From Prochlorococcus sp. AG-347-K10 (lineage in GTDB: Bacteria > Cyanobacteriota > Cyanobacteriia > PCC-6307 > Cyanobiaceae), in assembly GCA_003278955.1 (NCBI GenBank), contig QCCB01000006.1:1-64000 (forward strand): a stretch of 64,000 nucleotides of DNA. The letters run 5' to 3'. Under the pieces are notes generated by a model, which worked only from the letters and a program-made list of their open reading frames with translations, was not told the DNA's origin and searched no databases. Within the stretch, counting starts at the first letter, position 1; each line of letters starts with the position of its first letter. Below are positions 28,122 to 37,155 of the stretch, piece after piece. The translations under genes were made by a program, and so were the position numbers.

Positions 28122-28271
28122 TTACGGGTACAACCTTTCAATAGCTTCTTTCTGTTCTTGCTTTTTTTTGTCTTCAGCATCTAAAACAGGGCACGAGTTT
28201 TGATTTAGTGATAAGAGGAAAGTGCTTTTTTTGAATAGTTTGAAAAGTGGTGTAAGTAATAAGTTTTTCAT
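28122..28271 (-). CDS. Hypothetical 49-aa protein
   Basis: Manual translation MKNLLLTPLFKLFKKSTFLLSLNQNSCPVLDAEDKKKQEQKEAIERLYP; starts immediately after the 28272 stop. Confidence 0.55.
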   Translation of the reverse strand: MKNLLLTPLFKLFKKSTFLLSLNQNSCPVLDAEDKKKQEQKEAIERLYP

Positions 28272-28457
28272 TTATTCCCAAGTTTTCATATCAGAGAAGT
28301 CGCTTGCTATTGCATGAAGCATCCCTCCTACAAATGATCTAGGGCAACCAAGTTTGTTAACTAAAACTTCTGATTGTTTTTTGATATCTTCCCATGTAGG
28401 TCTGATATCCTCATTTATTTGTTTAAGGCTAGGTTTAAATTCTTCCGAATCATTCAT
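28272..28457 (-). CDS. Hypothetical 61-aa protein
   Basis: MNDSEEFKPSLKQINEDIRPTWEDIKKQSEVLVNKLGCPRSFVGGML... Confidence 0.7.
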   Translation of the reverse strand: MNDSEEFKPSLKQINEDIRPTWEDIKKQSEVLVNKLGCPRSFVGGMLHAIASDFSDMKTWE

Positions 28458-28539
28458 ATTAATTAAAGGGTATTAACTTATTAAAATTCAAATGATAGTA
28501 AAGAAAATCTCATTTATTTAAATAAATATTCAATAAAAA

Positions 28540-28695
28540 TTACAAAATAAATTCTTTAGAAATTATTCTAAGCTGATTTAAATTCAGATTATTTAAATAA
28601 TTATTTGCAATCAATTTTTCTTCATTAATTTCGAGATCTTTAATCTCAGAAATAATGCTATTAGATATTAAATCAATTAAATGTTCTTTATCCAT
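28540..28695 (-). CDS. Microprotein family A (51 aa), paralog of 61922-62077
   Basis: Manual translation MDKEHLIDLISNSIISEIKDLEINEEKLIANNYLNNLNLNQLRIISKEFIL. Confidence 0.75.
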   Translation of the reverse strand: MDKEHLIDLISNSIISEIKDLEINEEKLIANNYLNNLNLNQLRIISKEFIL

Positions 28696-28896
28696 GACTT
28701 ATATATAAACCCAAAACAAACATTAATTATTTAAAGTCTTCAACTCAACATATAAGTAAAAATACTCAGATAAATATAAAACTCATAGGTTTGCTAAACC
28801 ACTTTAGATGATTGGTATAGAGTGTACGCGATTTATCAGCTACTCACACTTGAGCTTTTTATGTAACATAATAAGTTTACATAAAGTAACAATTAA

Positions 28897-29091
28897 ATGA
28901 AAAGACTTTTTCCTTATATAGCTTTTGCATGTTTAACTGGTTTTACGGCTACGACCGGTTTACCAGTTATAGCAGGCGGTTGTAGCAGCCACATGAACAA
29001 AAAAGCTGAAATCAAATGTGCTGAAGATGATACTGAGTGTCAAATTGAAAAAGCTGAAAAGTTTGATTTAAAAGATTCTCTCAAGTCATAA
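28897..29091 (+). CDS. Small secreted/periplasmic Cys-containing protein (64 aa)
   Basis: Signal-like N terminus MKRLFPYIAFACLTGFTATTGLPVIAGGCSS..., KCAEDDTECQIEKAEKF. Confidence 0.65.
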   Translation: MKRLFPYIAFACLTGFTATTGLPVIAGGCSSHMNKKAEIKCAEDDTECQIEKAEKFDLKDSLKS

Positions 29092-29095
29092 AATC

Positions 29096-29200
29096 ATGAC
29101 TCAAATCGGTTTATTTATGAACTCTGCCCCAAGAGATTTGATTGAGTTCACATTCTTTTCGGCTGTTGGTTTTACTGCAGGATTATTTGGTCTAATTTAG
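29096..29200 (+). CDS. Hydrophobic 34-aa microprotein
   Basis: Manual translation MTQIGLFMNSAPRDLIEFTFFSAVGFTAGLFGLI; 4 bp after the previous CDS. Confidence 0.6.
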   Translation: MTQIGLFMNSAPRDLIEFTFFSAVGFTAGLFGLI

Positions 29201-29597
29201 TTATAGAAAATTGACCCATTCTTTTTTTCTCTTCACCTTTTCAAGTCTTTCTTTCTTTTATGTGATGGCTTGCTTATGGAGAGATTTAATTAATCAAAAG
29301 TAAAAAATATTTTTTAAATTACCTTTTATAGATAAATCTTTGTATGTCTTCGAATAGATTAGATTTTGATTTAAAAAATCCATTACTTTTTAAATAAGAT
29401 TTTCCTTTTTCTATATTTTCAATTCTTTTTTCATAAGAATTTTCATCTAACTTTTTTTGCATAAAAAAATAGTCGGACTCTTATTCTGAATAATGCTCAC
29501 AAAAAAGCGGTTACCTTAAATACAAAATTTAAATTCTTTTTTGAATTTCTTTTCATTCAAACTAAAGATCAAATAAAAAAGTTTATTTCTTAAATTT

Positions 29598-29735
29598 CTA
29601 AGAATCTTTTGATATCTTCTTCTTCATGTCCTCAATATTATTAATTAATTTGTCTAACCATTTTGTATTATCTTCTGGTTTTAAATATTTAATTTTTGGT
29701 TGATTAATTTCAAGAGTCTCAAAATCTCCACTCAT
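29598..29735 (-). CDS. Microprotein family B (45 aa), paralog of 37156-37275
   Basis: Manual translation MSGDFETLEINQPKIKYLKPEDNTKWLDKLINNIEDMKKKISKDS; AAGGAG upstream. Confidence 0.75.
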   Translation of the reverse strand: MSGDFETLEINQPKIKYLKPEDNTKWLDKLINNIEDMKKKISKDS

Positions 29736-29770
29736 AAATTCTCCTTTGTATATTTGTTTAACTACCTCTT

Positions 29771-29838
29771 AGTTCTAATTGATTTGACTAAAACACTGCG
29801 TATCTAATGTGTGCGGTTTGAGGAACATTTAGGTACGG
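29771..29838 (-). promoter_or_regulatory. 68-bp conserved upstream element, copy 1
   Basis: Ungapped alignment with 45926-45993; minus strand CCGTACctaaaTGTTCCTCaaACCGCACACATT...TCAAATCAATTAGAACT. Confidence 0.6.
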
Positions 29839-29962
29839 AAAGAGGTATGTTTTTTTAGCCATTTAAATCTATGGCTGACCTAAATTAGAAATATGGTTGT
29901 CATGAGTCGGTTGCGTTGCTACAACTGAAATCAACCATGAGCTTTAAATTGCATTTAATAAA

Positions 29963-30145
29963 ATGACTTACTACAGTTGCTTTGATCAAAAAGGAAACAT
30001 AATTGCTCGCTGTCAGACTAAAGAAGATATAGATGTTCTTAAGAAAATGGGCAGACCAATAATGGAAATAAAAGAAATGAAAAAAGAGGAATCAGTTGTT
30101 TGTTCTTTAACTGGTAGTCCATCCGATTACAATGAAGATTATTAA
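29963..30145 (+). CDS. Hypothetical 60-aa protein
   Basis: MTYYSCFDQKGNIIARCQTKEDIDVLKKMGRPIMEIKEMKKEE... Confidence 0.7.
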   Translation: MTYYSCFDQKGNIIARCQTKEDIDVLKKMGRPIMEIKEMKKEESVVCSLTGSPSDYNEDY

Positions 30146-30149
30146 AAGT

Positions 30150-30281
30150 ATGACTCAAAGATCACTTCAATTAAATCAACATGGAAGATCAGTAGTTCTT
30201 TTGTTGGTTGCATTGAATAGCATTTGTACTTTCTTTTTTACTTTTGAAAAAGCATTAACTGATCGCGAAAGAGCGAGATAA
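30150..30281 (+). CDS. Hydrophobic 43-aa microprotein
   Basis: Manual translation MTQRSLQLNQHGRSVVLLLVALNSICTFFFTFEKALTDRERAR. Confidence 0.6.
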   Translation: MTQRSLQLNQHGRSVVLLLVALNSICTFFFTFEKALTDRERAR

Positions 30282-30332
30282 AAATATTTAATTATTTGTG
30301 GATTAACAGTATATAAATAAAATTTAAGACAT

Positions 30333-30361
30333 AAAAAAAGACCCTTTTACAGGTCTTTTTT
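30333..30361. terminator. Bidirectional Rho-independent terminator
   Basis: AAAAAAAGACC-cttttaca-GGTCTTTTTT. Confidence 0.85.
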
Positions 30362-30562
30362 AAATGGTGACGACAGAAAGGAGATCTATTTAATAATCAG
30401 ATTAAGAATTTTCTTAGAAATTAGTTTTGAATGTAAAAGTGATAACTCACTTCTTCATGCTTTACAAACGACTTAATTTTTAAGATAGTTCAGAATTAAT
30501 CCCGAAAGATTAATTTCTGATCACTTAACTTTCTTACCGTAAAGGTTAGATAAGTAAATTTA

Positions 30563-30640
30563 CCTTGGTGTTGCAGACCATGGATTAGTGAAGATCTAGT
30601 TGGTCAACCTTGGTCGAGTCGATCACCAGAACTGTCGTAA
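30563..30640. ncRNA. Candidate structured RNA (weak)
   Basis: GC-richer stretch in ~385-bp intergenic gap; CCTTGGT...ACCATGG and TGGT...ACCA potential stems; no ORF. Confidence 0.25.
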
Positions 30641-30747
30641 ATATAAATTAATCGGTCATAAATATTTTGCATGAATCCTTAAGAATGATTTAATCATGAT
30701 TAATTAAATCTTTAATCCGCGGACCACATCATCTCTCAGTAAGCATT

Positions 30748-31104
30748 TTATTTGTTTGTTTTACAAAGAATATAAAGCCAACCAAAGAAAGTAGCAAAAG
30801 CAATTATTAAAGCAATATTGTTATTCAATGGACTTAAATATCTTTCTATTGAAAGTGGCACATGGAGAATAACAAAATACCAATATAGAGCAGATAGTAA
30901 TCCAAACAATAAAGCTAGAAGAATATAAAAAGGCAGGATATAAAATCTTCTTTTTTTTATTCTTTCCTCTGTAATATTTTCGGCTAAACCAATTCTTGAC
31001 CAATAACCACCATTTAATTGAAGAAAAAACTTTAAAAATATTCCGTAAATATTTATAAAAAACCTAGATAAAGCAAATAACGGTGAAATTATAAATCTTT
31101 GCAT
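30748..31104 (-). CDS. Membrane protein, hypothetical (118 aa)
   Basis: Two predicted TM segments; KKRRFYILPFYILLALLFGLLSALYWYFV. Confidence 0.65.
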   Translation of the reverse strand: MQRFIISPLFALSRFFINIYGIFLKFFLQLNGGYWSRIGLAENITEERIKKRRFYILPFYILLALLFGLLSALYWYFVILHVPLSIERYLSPLNNNIALIIAFATFFGWLYILCKTNK

Positions 31105-31118
31105 TACTGCCTTAAAAA

Positions 31119-31292
31119 TTAAATTTGTTCAGTTATGGAAATCTGGCTTATATTATTAACTTTTTTTTCTCTATATTTCGTTAGGAAAAATACCATTGAG
31201 CTAAAAACAACTAAAAATCCTATTAATGATATTCGATAGAAAAGGTCATCAGACATATCAAAAAAAGCTGATCTTTTAAATTTGTTTCTCAT
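31119..31292 (-). CDS. Single-TM 57-aa protein
   Basis: Manual translation MRNKFKRSAFFDMSDDLFYRISLIGFLVVFSSMVFFLTKYREKKVNNISQISITEQI. Confidence 0.65.
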   Translation of the reverse strand: MRNKFKRSAFFDMSDDLFYRISLIGFLVVFSSMVFFLTKYREKKVNNISQISITEQI

Positions 31293-31293
31293 C

Positions 31294-31341
31294 AAAAAAA
31301 AGAGGGTTTTATCCCTCTAAGTTTAGATCGAATGTCAATCA
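31294..31341 (-). repeat. Repeated GAGGG/CCCTC hairpin element, copy 1
   Basis: AAAAGAGGGttttatCCCTCTAAGTTTAGATCgaaTGTCAATCA; matches copy at 46674. Confidence 0.75.
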
Positions 31342-31391
31342 CAAATTATCCTAAATCTTTACCTCAATGGATGCTTTATATTTATTAGTTT

Positions 31392-31411
31392 TGCTAGAAT
31401 TTTGCTAGAAT
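31392..31411. repeat. Tandem TGCTAGAAT repeat, copy B
   Basis: TGCTAGAATTTTGCTAGAAT identical to 27980-27999. Confidence 0.75.
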
Positions 31412-31810
31412 AAAACTTTATAAATTTCAAAAAACCTAGTTATATCAAGCTGGTACATGGTTCATTAGCCAGTGATTAGGATCAGTCATAGCCTATATTT
31501 TGAGGGAAATAGTGCTGCTGGTATGGTGCTGGTATGGACTTTTTTTTGTTAACTTTTTCGAAAGTTAGCCAAATCCAAAGCATTTTGTTTGTTTTATCGA
31601 AGATATTTAGTCTAAGAAAGTTTAGAAAAATATAGAAACAGATCGCTTGAAGTAAACTTTTTTCTGAAATTAACAAACTAGTATTTACCATATTTCGTTT
31701 TATAACTGAGCAAAAACGTGGTCATCTCCTTTAATTGGTTTATAGGTTTGACTCTTAACAAAATTCCTCCATTTTCAGGGTTAAGCTACTTGTCTTTTGT
31801 ATAAATTGAT

Positions 31811-31831
31811 ATTATCTAATTATTAGATAAT
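31811..31831. promoter_or_regulatory. Palindromic operator-like site
   Basis: ATTATCTAA-tta-TTAGATAAT, perfect 9-bp inverted repeat upstream of a leader-sized ORF. Confidence 0.45.
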
Positions 31832-31843
31832 AGGAGATTATTT

Positions 31844-31903
31844 ATGACTTGCGGAAATCCTACTAAACATAAACTTCAACAAGTAGTCCAAGCATTCAAA
31901 TAA
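31844..31903 (+). CDS. Possible 19-aa leader peptide
   Basis: AGGAG then ATG; MTCGNPTKHKLQQVVQAFK; between palindrome and 31972 gene. Confidence 0.35.
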   Translation: MTCGNPTKHKLQQVVQAFK

Positions 31904-31971
31904 TAGTTATTGACTATGGAGCAATGCAATCTTAGGCTTCATTTTAAGTAATGTTCTGAAATCAAGTCACT

Positions 31972-33252
31972 ATGGACGTTTTAGCAACTAACAATCATAA
32001 TAAAATTCATTTAGTAATTGGACCAAGTTCTTCAGGGAAAAGTACTTATATCGTAAGCAACTGCAAAGGATTAGAAGTGATCATGGCATATGAATTCGAC
32101 AAGAAGATGCTGAAAGATGAAAATGTTGTGGTCCATTATAATTCTTTCAGGGGATATTCGAACTCGGTTGAAAATATATCCAGAAAAATAGAAGAAGATT
32201 CAATATTTGCAAAAATATTAAATTCGGGTTTACAAGTTCGCGCATCTGTTATTGTCTGTTCTAAAAGTTGTTTAATTAAGCGTGCAGCATTGCGGAAGGA
32301 AATTGAACCTGGGCTAAGAAAAATGAAAAGCAAATATCCTGATGAAAAAATAATCGAATTAATAAATGTAGTTAATTTAAGAGATCACTATAGTGAAATT
32401 ATCGATTTGTTGCGCCAAAGTTCTGTTGAATTCGAATTAGTAAATTCAAATAGGGATTTCCAAGTAATTCATGAGAAACATCTGCCTGAAGTAATTAAGT
32501 TGCAGCGTCCTGATTATACTAAAGAGGAAGTTCAAGAAATATTAGACAAATATCATTTTGAATACCATTCCATTCAGCTACCTTATGGCTTAAAGACTAA
32601 GGGATCGCCGAGAGATTACAGTATTTTTGAAGGAATTAACTTTAAATCTAAAACCGTTTTGGATGTCGGCTGTGGTTACGGCTCGATGAGTTTTTATGCT
32701 GAAGGGAAAGGCGCAGCTGATATTAAAGGAATTGAGCTTAAGATGCATAGATATATTGGCGGCATCATTTTAAAGAATATACTAGGTTCAATTGTAAAGT
32801 TTGAAAAATTTAACTTATTTGAGACAGATTTCAGTAAAAAATTTGATATTGTAATTCTATTAAATGTTATTCATCATCTACCTGATCCGTTTTTTGCTCT
32901 TAGAAAGCTTGTAGAAATGTCAGGAGATGTTTTTATTCTTGAATTCCCGACGCTTGATGATCCTAAATTTAAATCTACATTGATTTCGGAACAAGGTTCT
33001 ATGTTGAATTCTATAGTATTTCGGATTAAAAATCGGATAAGAAGTTTTTCTAAAAAATTTGTCAAACAAGACGAAAATGAGCTTCCTGTTGTAGGAATAA
33101 GCTTAAAAAGCAAAAAACAAACATTTGTATTCAGTCGAAAAGGGATTGAAAGATATATGAATCAAATTGCCCCAGAGTTTGATCTTGAATTTAGGCAATC
33201 TAATATAAATAATTCTAGGGTTGTTTTGATCGCCAGAAGGGATAAAACCTAA
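31972..33252 (+). CDS. Fusion: N-terminal P-loop nucleotide-binding domain + C-terminal SAM-dependent methyltransferase (CmoB/DUF1698-like)
   Basis: 426 aa; Walker A GPSSSGKST near N terminus; TVLDVGCGYGSMSFYAEGKGA...VILLNVIHHLPDPFFALRKL. Confidence 0.8.
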   Translation: MDVLATNNHNKIHLVIGPSSSGKSTYIVSNCKGLEVIMAYEFDKKMLKDENVVVHYNSFRGYSNSVENISRKIEEDSIFAKILNSGLQVRASVIVCSKSCLIKRAALRKEIEPGLRKMKSKYPDEKIIELINVVNLRDHYSEIIDLLRQSSVEFELVNSNRDFQVIHEKHLPEVIKLQRPDYTKEEVQEILDKYHFEYHSIQLPYGLKTKGSPRDYSIFEGINFKSKTVLDVGCGYGSMSFYAEGKGAADIKGIELKMHRYIGGIILKNILGSIVKFEKFNLFETDFSKKFDIVILLNVIHHLPDPFFALRKLVEMSGDVFILEFPTLDDPKFKSTLISEQGSMLNSIVFRIKNRIRSFSKKFVKQDENELPVVGISLKSKKQTFVFSRKGIERYMNQIAPEFDLEFRQSNINNSRVVLIARRDKT

Positions 33253-33457
33253 GCTTCGAGCTTATATGTGCGAATTAATTAAGGGTAAGTATTTTTTAAA
33301 ATCTTTTTCAAAAAAAATAAACTTAATTCTGGATTTGAGACAAAAAATTTAATTTTGCTAGTACTAGCTTTTAACTATGCAAGTAGTAAGCGTTTCATAA
33401 AAAAACAGCTAATAAAAATAGATTTTATTTATGATATAAAAATTAAGGGAGGATTGA

Positions 33458-33835
33458 ATGTCTATCATTACCGACAATAAAGTGTTAGTAAATATTTACA
33501 GCGGTTTAGAATCCAAAAATAAAATAACTTTAGGTTTATTGGTTGCCCTTACTGCAGAAAAAAACGATCATAAAGTAACACTTTTTCTAGCAGGAGACGG
33601 AGTACAAATATTAAATTGCAAAAAAGCTGGTGAAATAGTTGGTCAAGGTACTGGAGATTTATACGAACATCTTCAAAATTTAAAGAATTCAAAAATTACC
33701 ATATATGTCTCAGGAATGTCTGCTAAATCTAGGGGTTACGATGAGAAGCTTCTAGATGGTTACAATGCAGAGTTTGTTATGCCAGATGTTCTAGTTGAAG
33801 AATCAATTAAAGCGGATAGCGTACTTTGCTATTAA
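33458..33835 (+). CDS. DsrE/DsrF-like family protein
   Basis: 125 aa; HKVTLFLAGDGVQILNCKKAGEI...LKNSKITIYVSGMSAKSRG. Confidence 0.78.
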   Translation: MSIITDNKVLVNIYSGLESKNKITLGLLVALTAEKNDHKVTLFLAGDGVQILNCKKAGEIVGQGTGDLYEHLQNLKNSKITIYVSGMSAKSRGYDEKLLDGYNAEFVMPDVLVEESIKADSVLCY

Positions 33836-33903
33836 AAAAGGAGCTAATTGCTCATTATTGTAGTTTGACTGAAAATCAAAAATAATTGATTCAAGGTTCA
33901 AAT

Positions 33904-34332
33904 TTATCCCTCAGCGGGAACTAAAATTGGAACATCTTTTGCTCCTATTGCTGCAAACCAAACTATTGCATTATCAGTTTTTGCATTACCCATTGTATGT
34001 TTTGGTGTCTTTGGACCAACTATAAAAGTATCACCTGCTGTGTAGATAAGATCTTCCATCCCTTGTCTTTTGACAACTATCGTACCTTGTTCAACATTGC
34101 CTAATAATGGAATTGGATGAGAGTGGAGCGGAACTATCCCTCCTTCAGCTAACTCGACTCTTTGTAATCTTATTTCTGCTTTTCCTTTTGGGTATTTAAG
34201 AACATCTCCATCCATAGTCTCAGAACCTACAAAGACTTCTTGTACATCAACGGGAGATTCTGCAGCTATAGAAATATTAGGGTTGATAAGCATTAATGCA
34301 AAAACAAATGCTATTAATAAATTTTTCATCAT
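33904..34332 (-). CDS. Secreted cupin-domain protein
   Basis: 142 aa; signal peptide; GGIVPLHSHPIPLLGNVEQGTIVV and PKTPKHTMGNA. Confidence 0.8.
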   Translation of the reverse strand: MMKNLLIAFVFALMLINPNISIAAESPVDVQEVFVGSETMDGDVLKYPKGKAEIRLQRVELAEGGIVPLHSHPIPLLGNVEQGTIVVKRQGMEDLIYTAGDTFIVGPKTPKHTMGNAKTDNAIVWFAAIGAKDVPILVPAEG

Positions 34333-34516
34333 GAATGTAAATTTATAGAAAATTATTTAGATTTATAGTATTTATTTTTTTCATTTTTGACAGTACTTGA
34401 TTTTACTTTTCAAGTTATTTAATCTAAAACCATTTTTTAAAAGTTTTTTATAAAGTTATTGAATTTTTATAAATAATTAGTGCAAACACCGATCAAAGTC
34501 ATTCTCATGAAATTTA

Positions 34517-35233
34517 TTAATTTAATTCTTTCATCAATAAATTCCAACCAATTGATGATGCATCCTTATGGAAGGATTCTCTTTCCTCGCACATAAAACC
34601 ATGATCAGCTCCTTTAACTTCAATATAAATAAATCTCTCTTCTAAAGGATCTAGTTTTTTAAATCTTTTTTTAATTTCTAATCTATCTTGTACGGGAATT
34701 AAATCATCTGAAGAACCACATATGAAGTTTAATTTTCCAGAAACTTTTTCTAGTAAATCAATAGGTGCAAAATTAGTATCCTTTCTTGGCGCAGTTACCC
34801 CTGCTCCATAAAAACAAAATGTACTATCTATTCCTTTTAAAGAAGAAGCTATAACTGCTGCATGACCCCCAAAACAAAATCCAATAATTGAGATTTTCTT
34901 TTTTGGATATTTTTCTTTAACCCAATTCAGAGCTGCAGAAATATCTTTAATAATATTTTTTGAAGTGGTTAAATTTTTATGATGCCTGCCTAATTTTAAG
35001 TCTGCTTCGCTGTATGATAAATCTAATTTTGGAGCTGTTCTACCGTAAAGAGGTAAGGCTAATACAGTTACATTTTGTTTAGCTAATTTTTCAGAAAAAC
35101 TTCTTATCCAGTGATTTATCCCAAACACCTCTGGTAAAACTATAGATATATATTTACAGTCACTACCTGAATCTACCCACCAAGATCTAAGAGGTAAATC
35201 ACCACTATAAACTTTTGTCCATTGACCTTTCAT
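34517..35233 (-). CDS. Dienelactone hydrolase family alpha/beta hydrolase
   Basis: 238 aa; IGFCFGGHAAVIAS nucleophile elbow, GADHGF. Confidence 0.85.
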   Translation of the reverse strand: MKGQWTKVYSGDLPLRSWWVDSGSDCKYISIVLPEVFGINHWIRSFSEKLAKQNVTVLALPLYGRTAPKLDLSYSEADLKLGRHHKNLTTSKNIIKDISAALNWVKEKYPKKKISIIGFCFGGHAAVIASSLKGIDSTFCFYGAGVTAPRKDTNFAPIDLLEKVSGKLNFICGSSDDLIPVQDRLEIKKRFKKLDPLEERFIYIEVKGADHGFMCEERESFHKDASSIGWNLLMKELN

Positions 35234-35261
35234 TAGTGATTAAATAAAAAGTTTTTGCCAG

Positions 35262-35300
35262 AAAAAAGAGGATTATGTTCCTCTTAGTTTAGCTTGATTG
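35262..35300 (-). repeat. Repeated GAGG hairpin element, divergent copy 3
   Basis: AAAAAAGAGGAttatgttCCTCTTAGTTTAG; ~30 nt upstream of the 35233 start on the minus strand. Confidence 0.6.
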
Positions 35301-35545
35301 TAAATGTAAAATTTCCTTATTCGATTTTATAAATTAAATCTTAAATTAAGTAGAGAAACTTATATGGAACTCATTTTTATATAAGTTATATAAATCAAAT
35401 TAAGTAGTCTTTTTTACCAAATAAGTGTACCTGTTGCTAAATACATATATTTGTCCTTGAAAAGCCTCTGAAAAATACTTTTTCTTGAAATAAAGATTGA
35501 CAAGACATTCATAAAAAAAACTTTTATAAATCATTAACTTCTTTT

Positions 35546-35860
35546 ATGAATATGTTTCTAACCAACAAGACTCGTTTAAAAATTAAGGATATTGTAAAGA
35601 GGATTTCATTAGATAAACCTGTAGCATTGGAAGAAAGAATTTATGTAGAAAAGCTTGCAAAACATAATTCAACTATATGGACATGGCTTAAGAAAGCTAA
35701 TAGCTTGAGGAGATATGGCAAGCAAAAATCAGATGGAATAAATGGACTCATCCAGAATCTAGGCCTTGATGGCTTAGAAACTGAAAATCATTTTGATCCC
35801 AAAAATGATGATCTTGCTGATTGGTTTAGTGGATCTCCTGATTGGGTGAGGAGGAGCTAA
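35546..35860 (+). CDS. Hypothetical 104-aa protein
   Basis: MNMFLTNKTRLKIKDIVKRISLDKPVALEERIYVEKLAKHNSTIWTWLKKANSLRRYG. Confidence 0.75.
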   Translation: MNMFLTNKTRLKIKDIVKRISLDKPVALEERIYVEKLAKHNSTIWTWLKKANSLRRYGKQKSDGINGLIQNLGLDGLETENHFDPKNDDLADWFSGSPDWVRRS

Positions 35861-35893
35861 TTACCCTTACTTTAAAATGGATTCAAATTAATA

Positions 35894-36058
35894 ATGAAAA
35901 AAGGGAACATCCTCAACTTGTCTTGGAGCATAATCGCAAATACCGAATTGCATACATTCCATTTGAGCATCAGTTAGTTTTCTCTTAATTAATAACGTAT
36001 CAAACAAACCACTAAATTCATGTTGAATTTTATTTTTAATTAGATTTCCGTAAGTCAT
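35894..36058 (-). CDS. Hypothetical ~56-aa protein (edges approximate)
   Basis: Manual translation MTYGNLIKNKIQHEFSGLFDTLLIKRKLTDAQMECMQFGICDYAPRQVEDVPFFHY; AGAAGG upstream. Confidence 0.65.
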
Positions 36059-36082
36059 AATTAACCTTCTTTTTAGAAATTA

Positions 36083-36128
36083 TTTAGAATGAGTTATACA
36101 CAAGAATCAAGAGTTGTAATACCTAAAA
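36083..36128 (-). promoter_or_regulatory. 46-bp conserved promoter-like element, copy 1
   Basis: Minus strand TTTTAGGTATTacaactCTTGATTcttgtgTATaactcattCTAAA; aligns ungapped with 45692-45737. Confidence 0.5.
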
Positions 36129-36355
36129 TATAAACTATAAATTAATCAGTTTTAAATATTTCACTATATTCATAATCAGTATTTTTGCTCTAGGAAATTT
36201 CAATAAGCATCTTTATGTTGGACCAACTGATTGAGGGATAATTACATTAGTACGTTCAAAACGAAATACTTTAAAGACACAAAAAAGATCAACAACACTC
36301 TTTGGTTGGATAAATTAATTAATCAACTTGAAAAAAAATCAAAGGGAGTTTGATC

Positions 36356-36520
36356 ATGAATACATTTAGAAATAAACAATTCAAAAATGAATTAGATCCA
36401 AAGTATGCCTTTTATGATTGTCTTCGTAGTTGCGAAATTAAGATTAATACTGAAAAGCCTCTAGAAGAATGTGTCGAAAATTGTGAACCTAGATTATTAC
36501 CAGAGAATCTCGATGGCTAA
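36356..36520 (+). CDS. Twin-CX3C microprotein (54 aa)
   Basis: Manual translation MNTFRNKQFKNELDPKYAFYDCLRSCEIKINTEKPLEECVENCEPRLLPENLDG; AAGGGAG upstream. Confidence 0.7.
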   Translation: MNTFRNKQFKNELDPKYAFYDCLRSCEIKINTEKPLEECVENCEPRLLPENLDG

Positions 36521-36823
36521 AAATAGGAATTTAAACTCTATTCAATAACTATTTTGACCTTATAGAGTTTTTATGTAGATTTAAGGAGGGTAATCTTAAG
36601 ACCAACCTCGCAATTGAGCTACTTCTTCTAATTATAATTTTAGTTAATTTTGGAGCGATCCTTACCGCTAAAATTTATTCACAATCACTAAAAGAAATTC
36701 AACTTAAGAGAATATTTTGTAGAGAATCTATAAGTAACCCATATTGTGTTTTTTGATAAATTAATTCCAAACTAATAGATCTCAAACTAGAGATCTAATA
36801 TTAAAAGTTAAAGTCCGCAAAAA

Positions 36824-36931
36824 CTAAAAATAAGGTGTATATGGTACTTCTGTTTTTAATGAATCTCCGTAGTAACTTTCAGCTGACTTTACCAAGATCC
36901 AATAAATGAAATTTAGAAATGATTTTTCCAT
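36824..36931 (-). CDS. Microprotein family C (35 aa), paralog of 47878-47997
   Basis: Manual translation MEKSFLNFIYWILVKSAESYYGDSLKTEVPYTPYF. Confidence 0.7.
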   Translation of the reverse strand: MEKSFLNFIYWILVKSAESYYGDSLKTEVPYTPYF

Positions 36932-37155
36932 AGGAATATCTATACCCTTTCCTTATTCAAATCAGAATTTAAAATAAAAACATCGTAGAAAATACTTAAC
37001 TGAAGAGATTTAGATTTTCTTAGTTAATTTGTGTTGGTTAGGTTTGTATGAAATGCTACTAAAGCTTGTCTTATCAACCGATTTGGTAATATTGCTCATT
37101 GATTCCTGTAATTTCAAAAGATATATTAAATGGATAATCTAAATATAAGAAATTT

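Noticed and set aside
31482-31691. 69-aa minus ORF MVNTSLLISEKSLLQAICFYIF...
   Set aside because: Covers the tandem GCTGGTATGG repeat, with no recognisable features; likely spurious.
36594-36756. Open frame encoding ...TNLAIELLLLIIILVNFGAILTAKIYSQSLKEIQLKRIFCRESISNPYCVF after AAGGAGG
   Set aside because: Looks protein-like with a TM segment, but no ATG/GTG/TTG start was found at the proper spacing; left unannotated.
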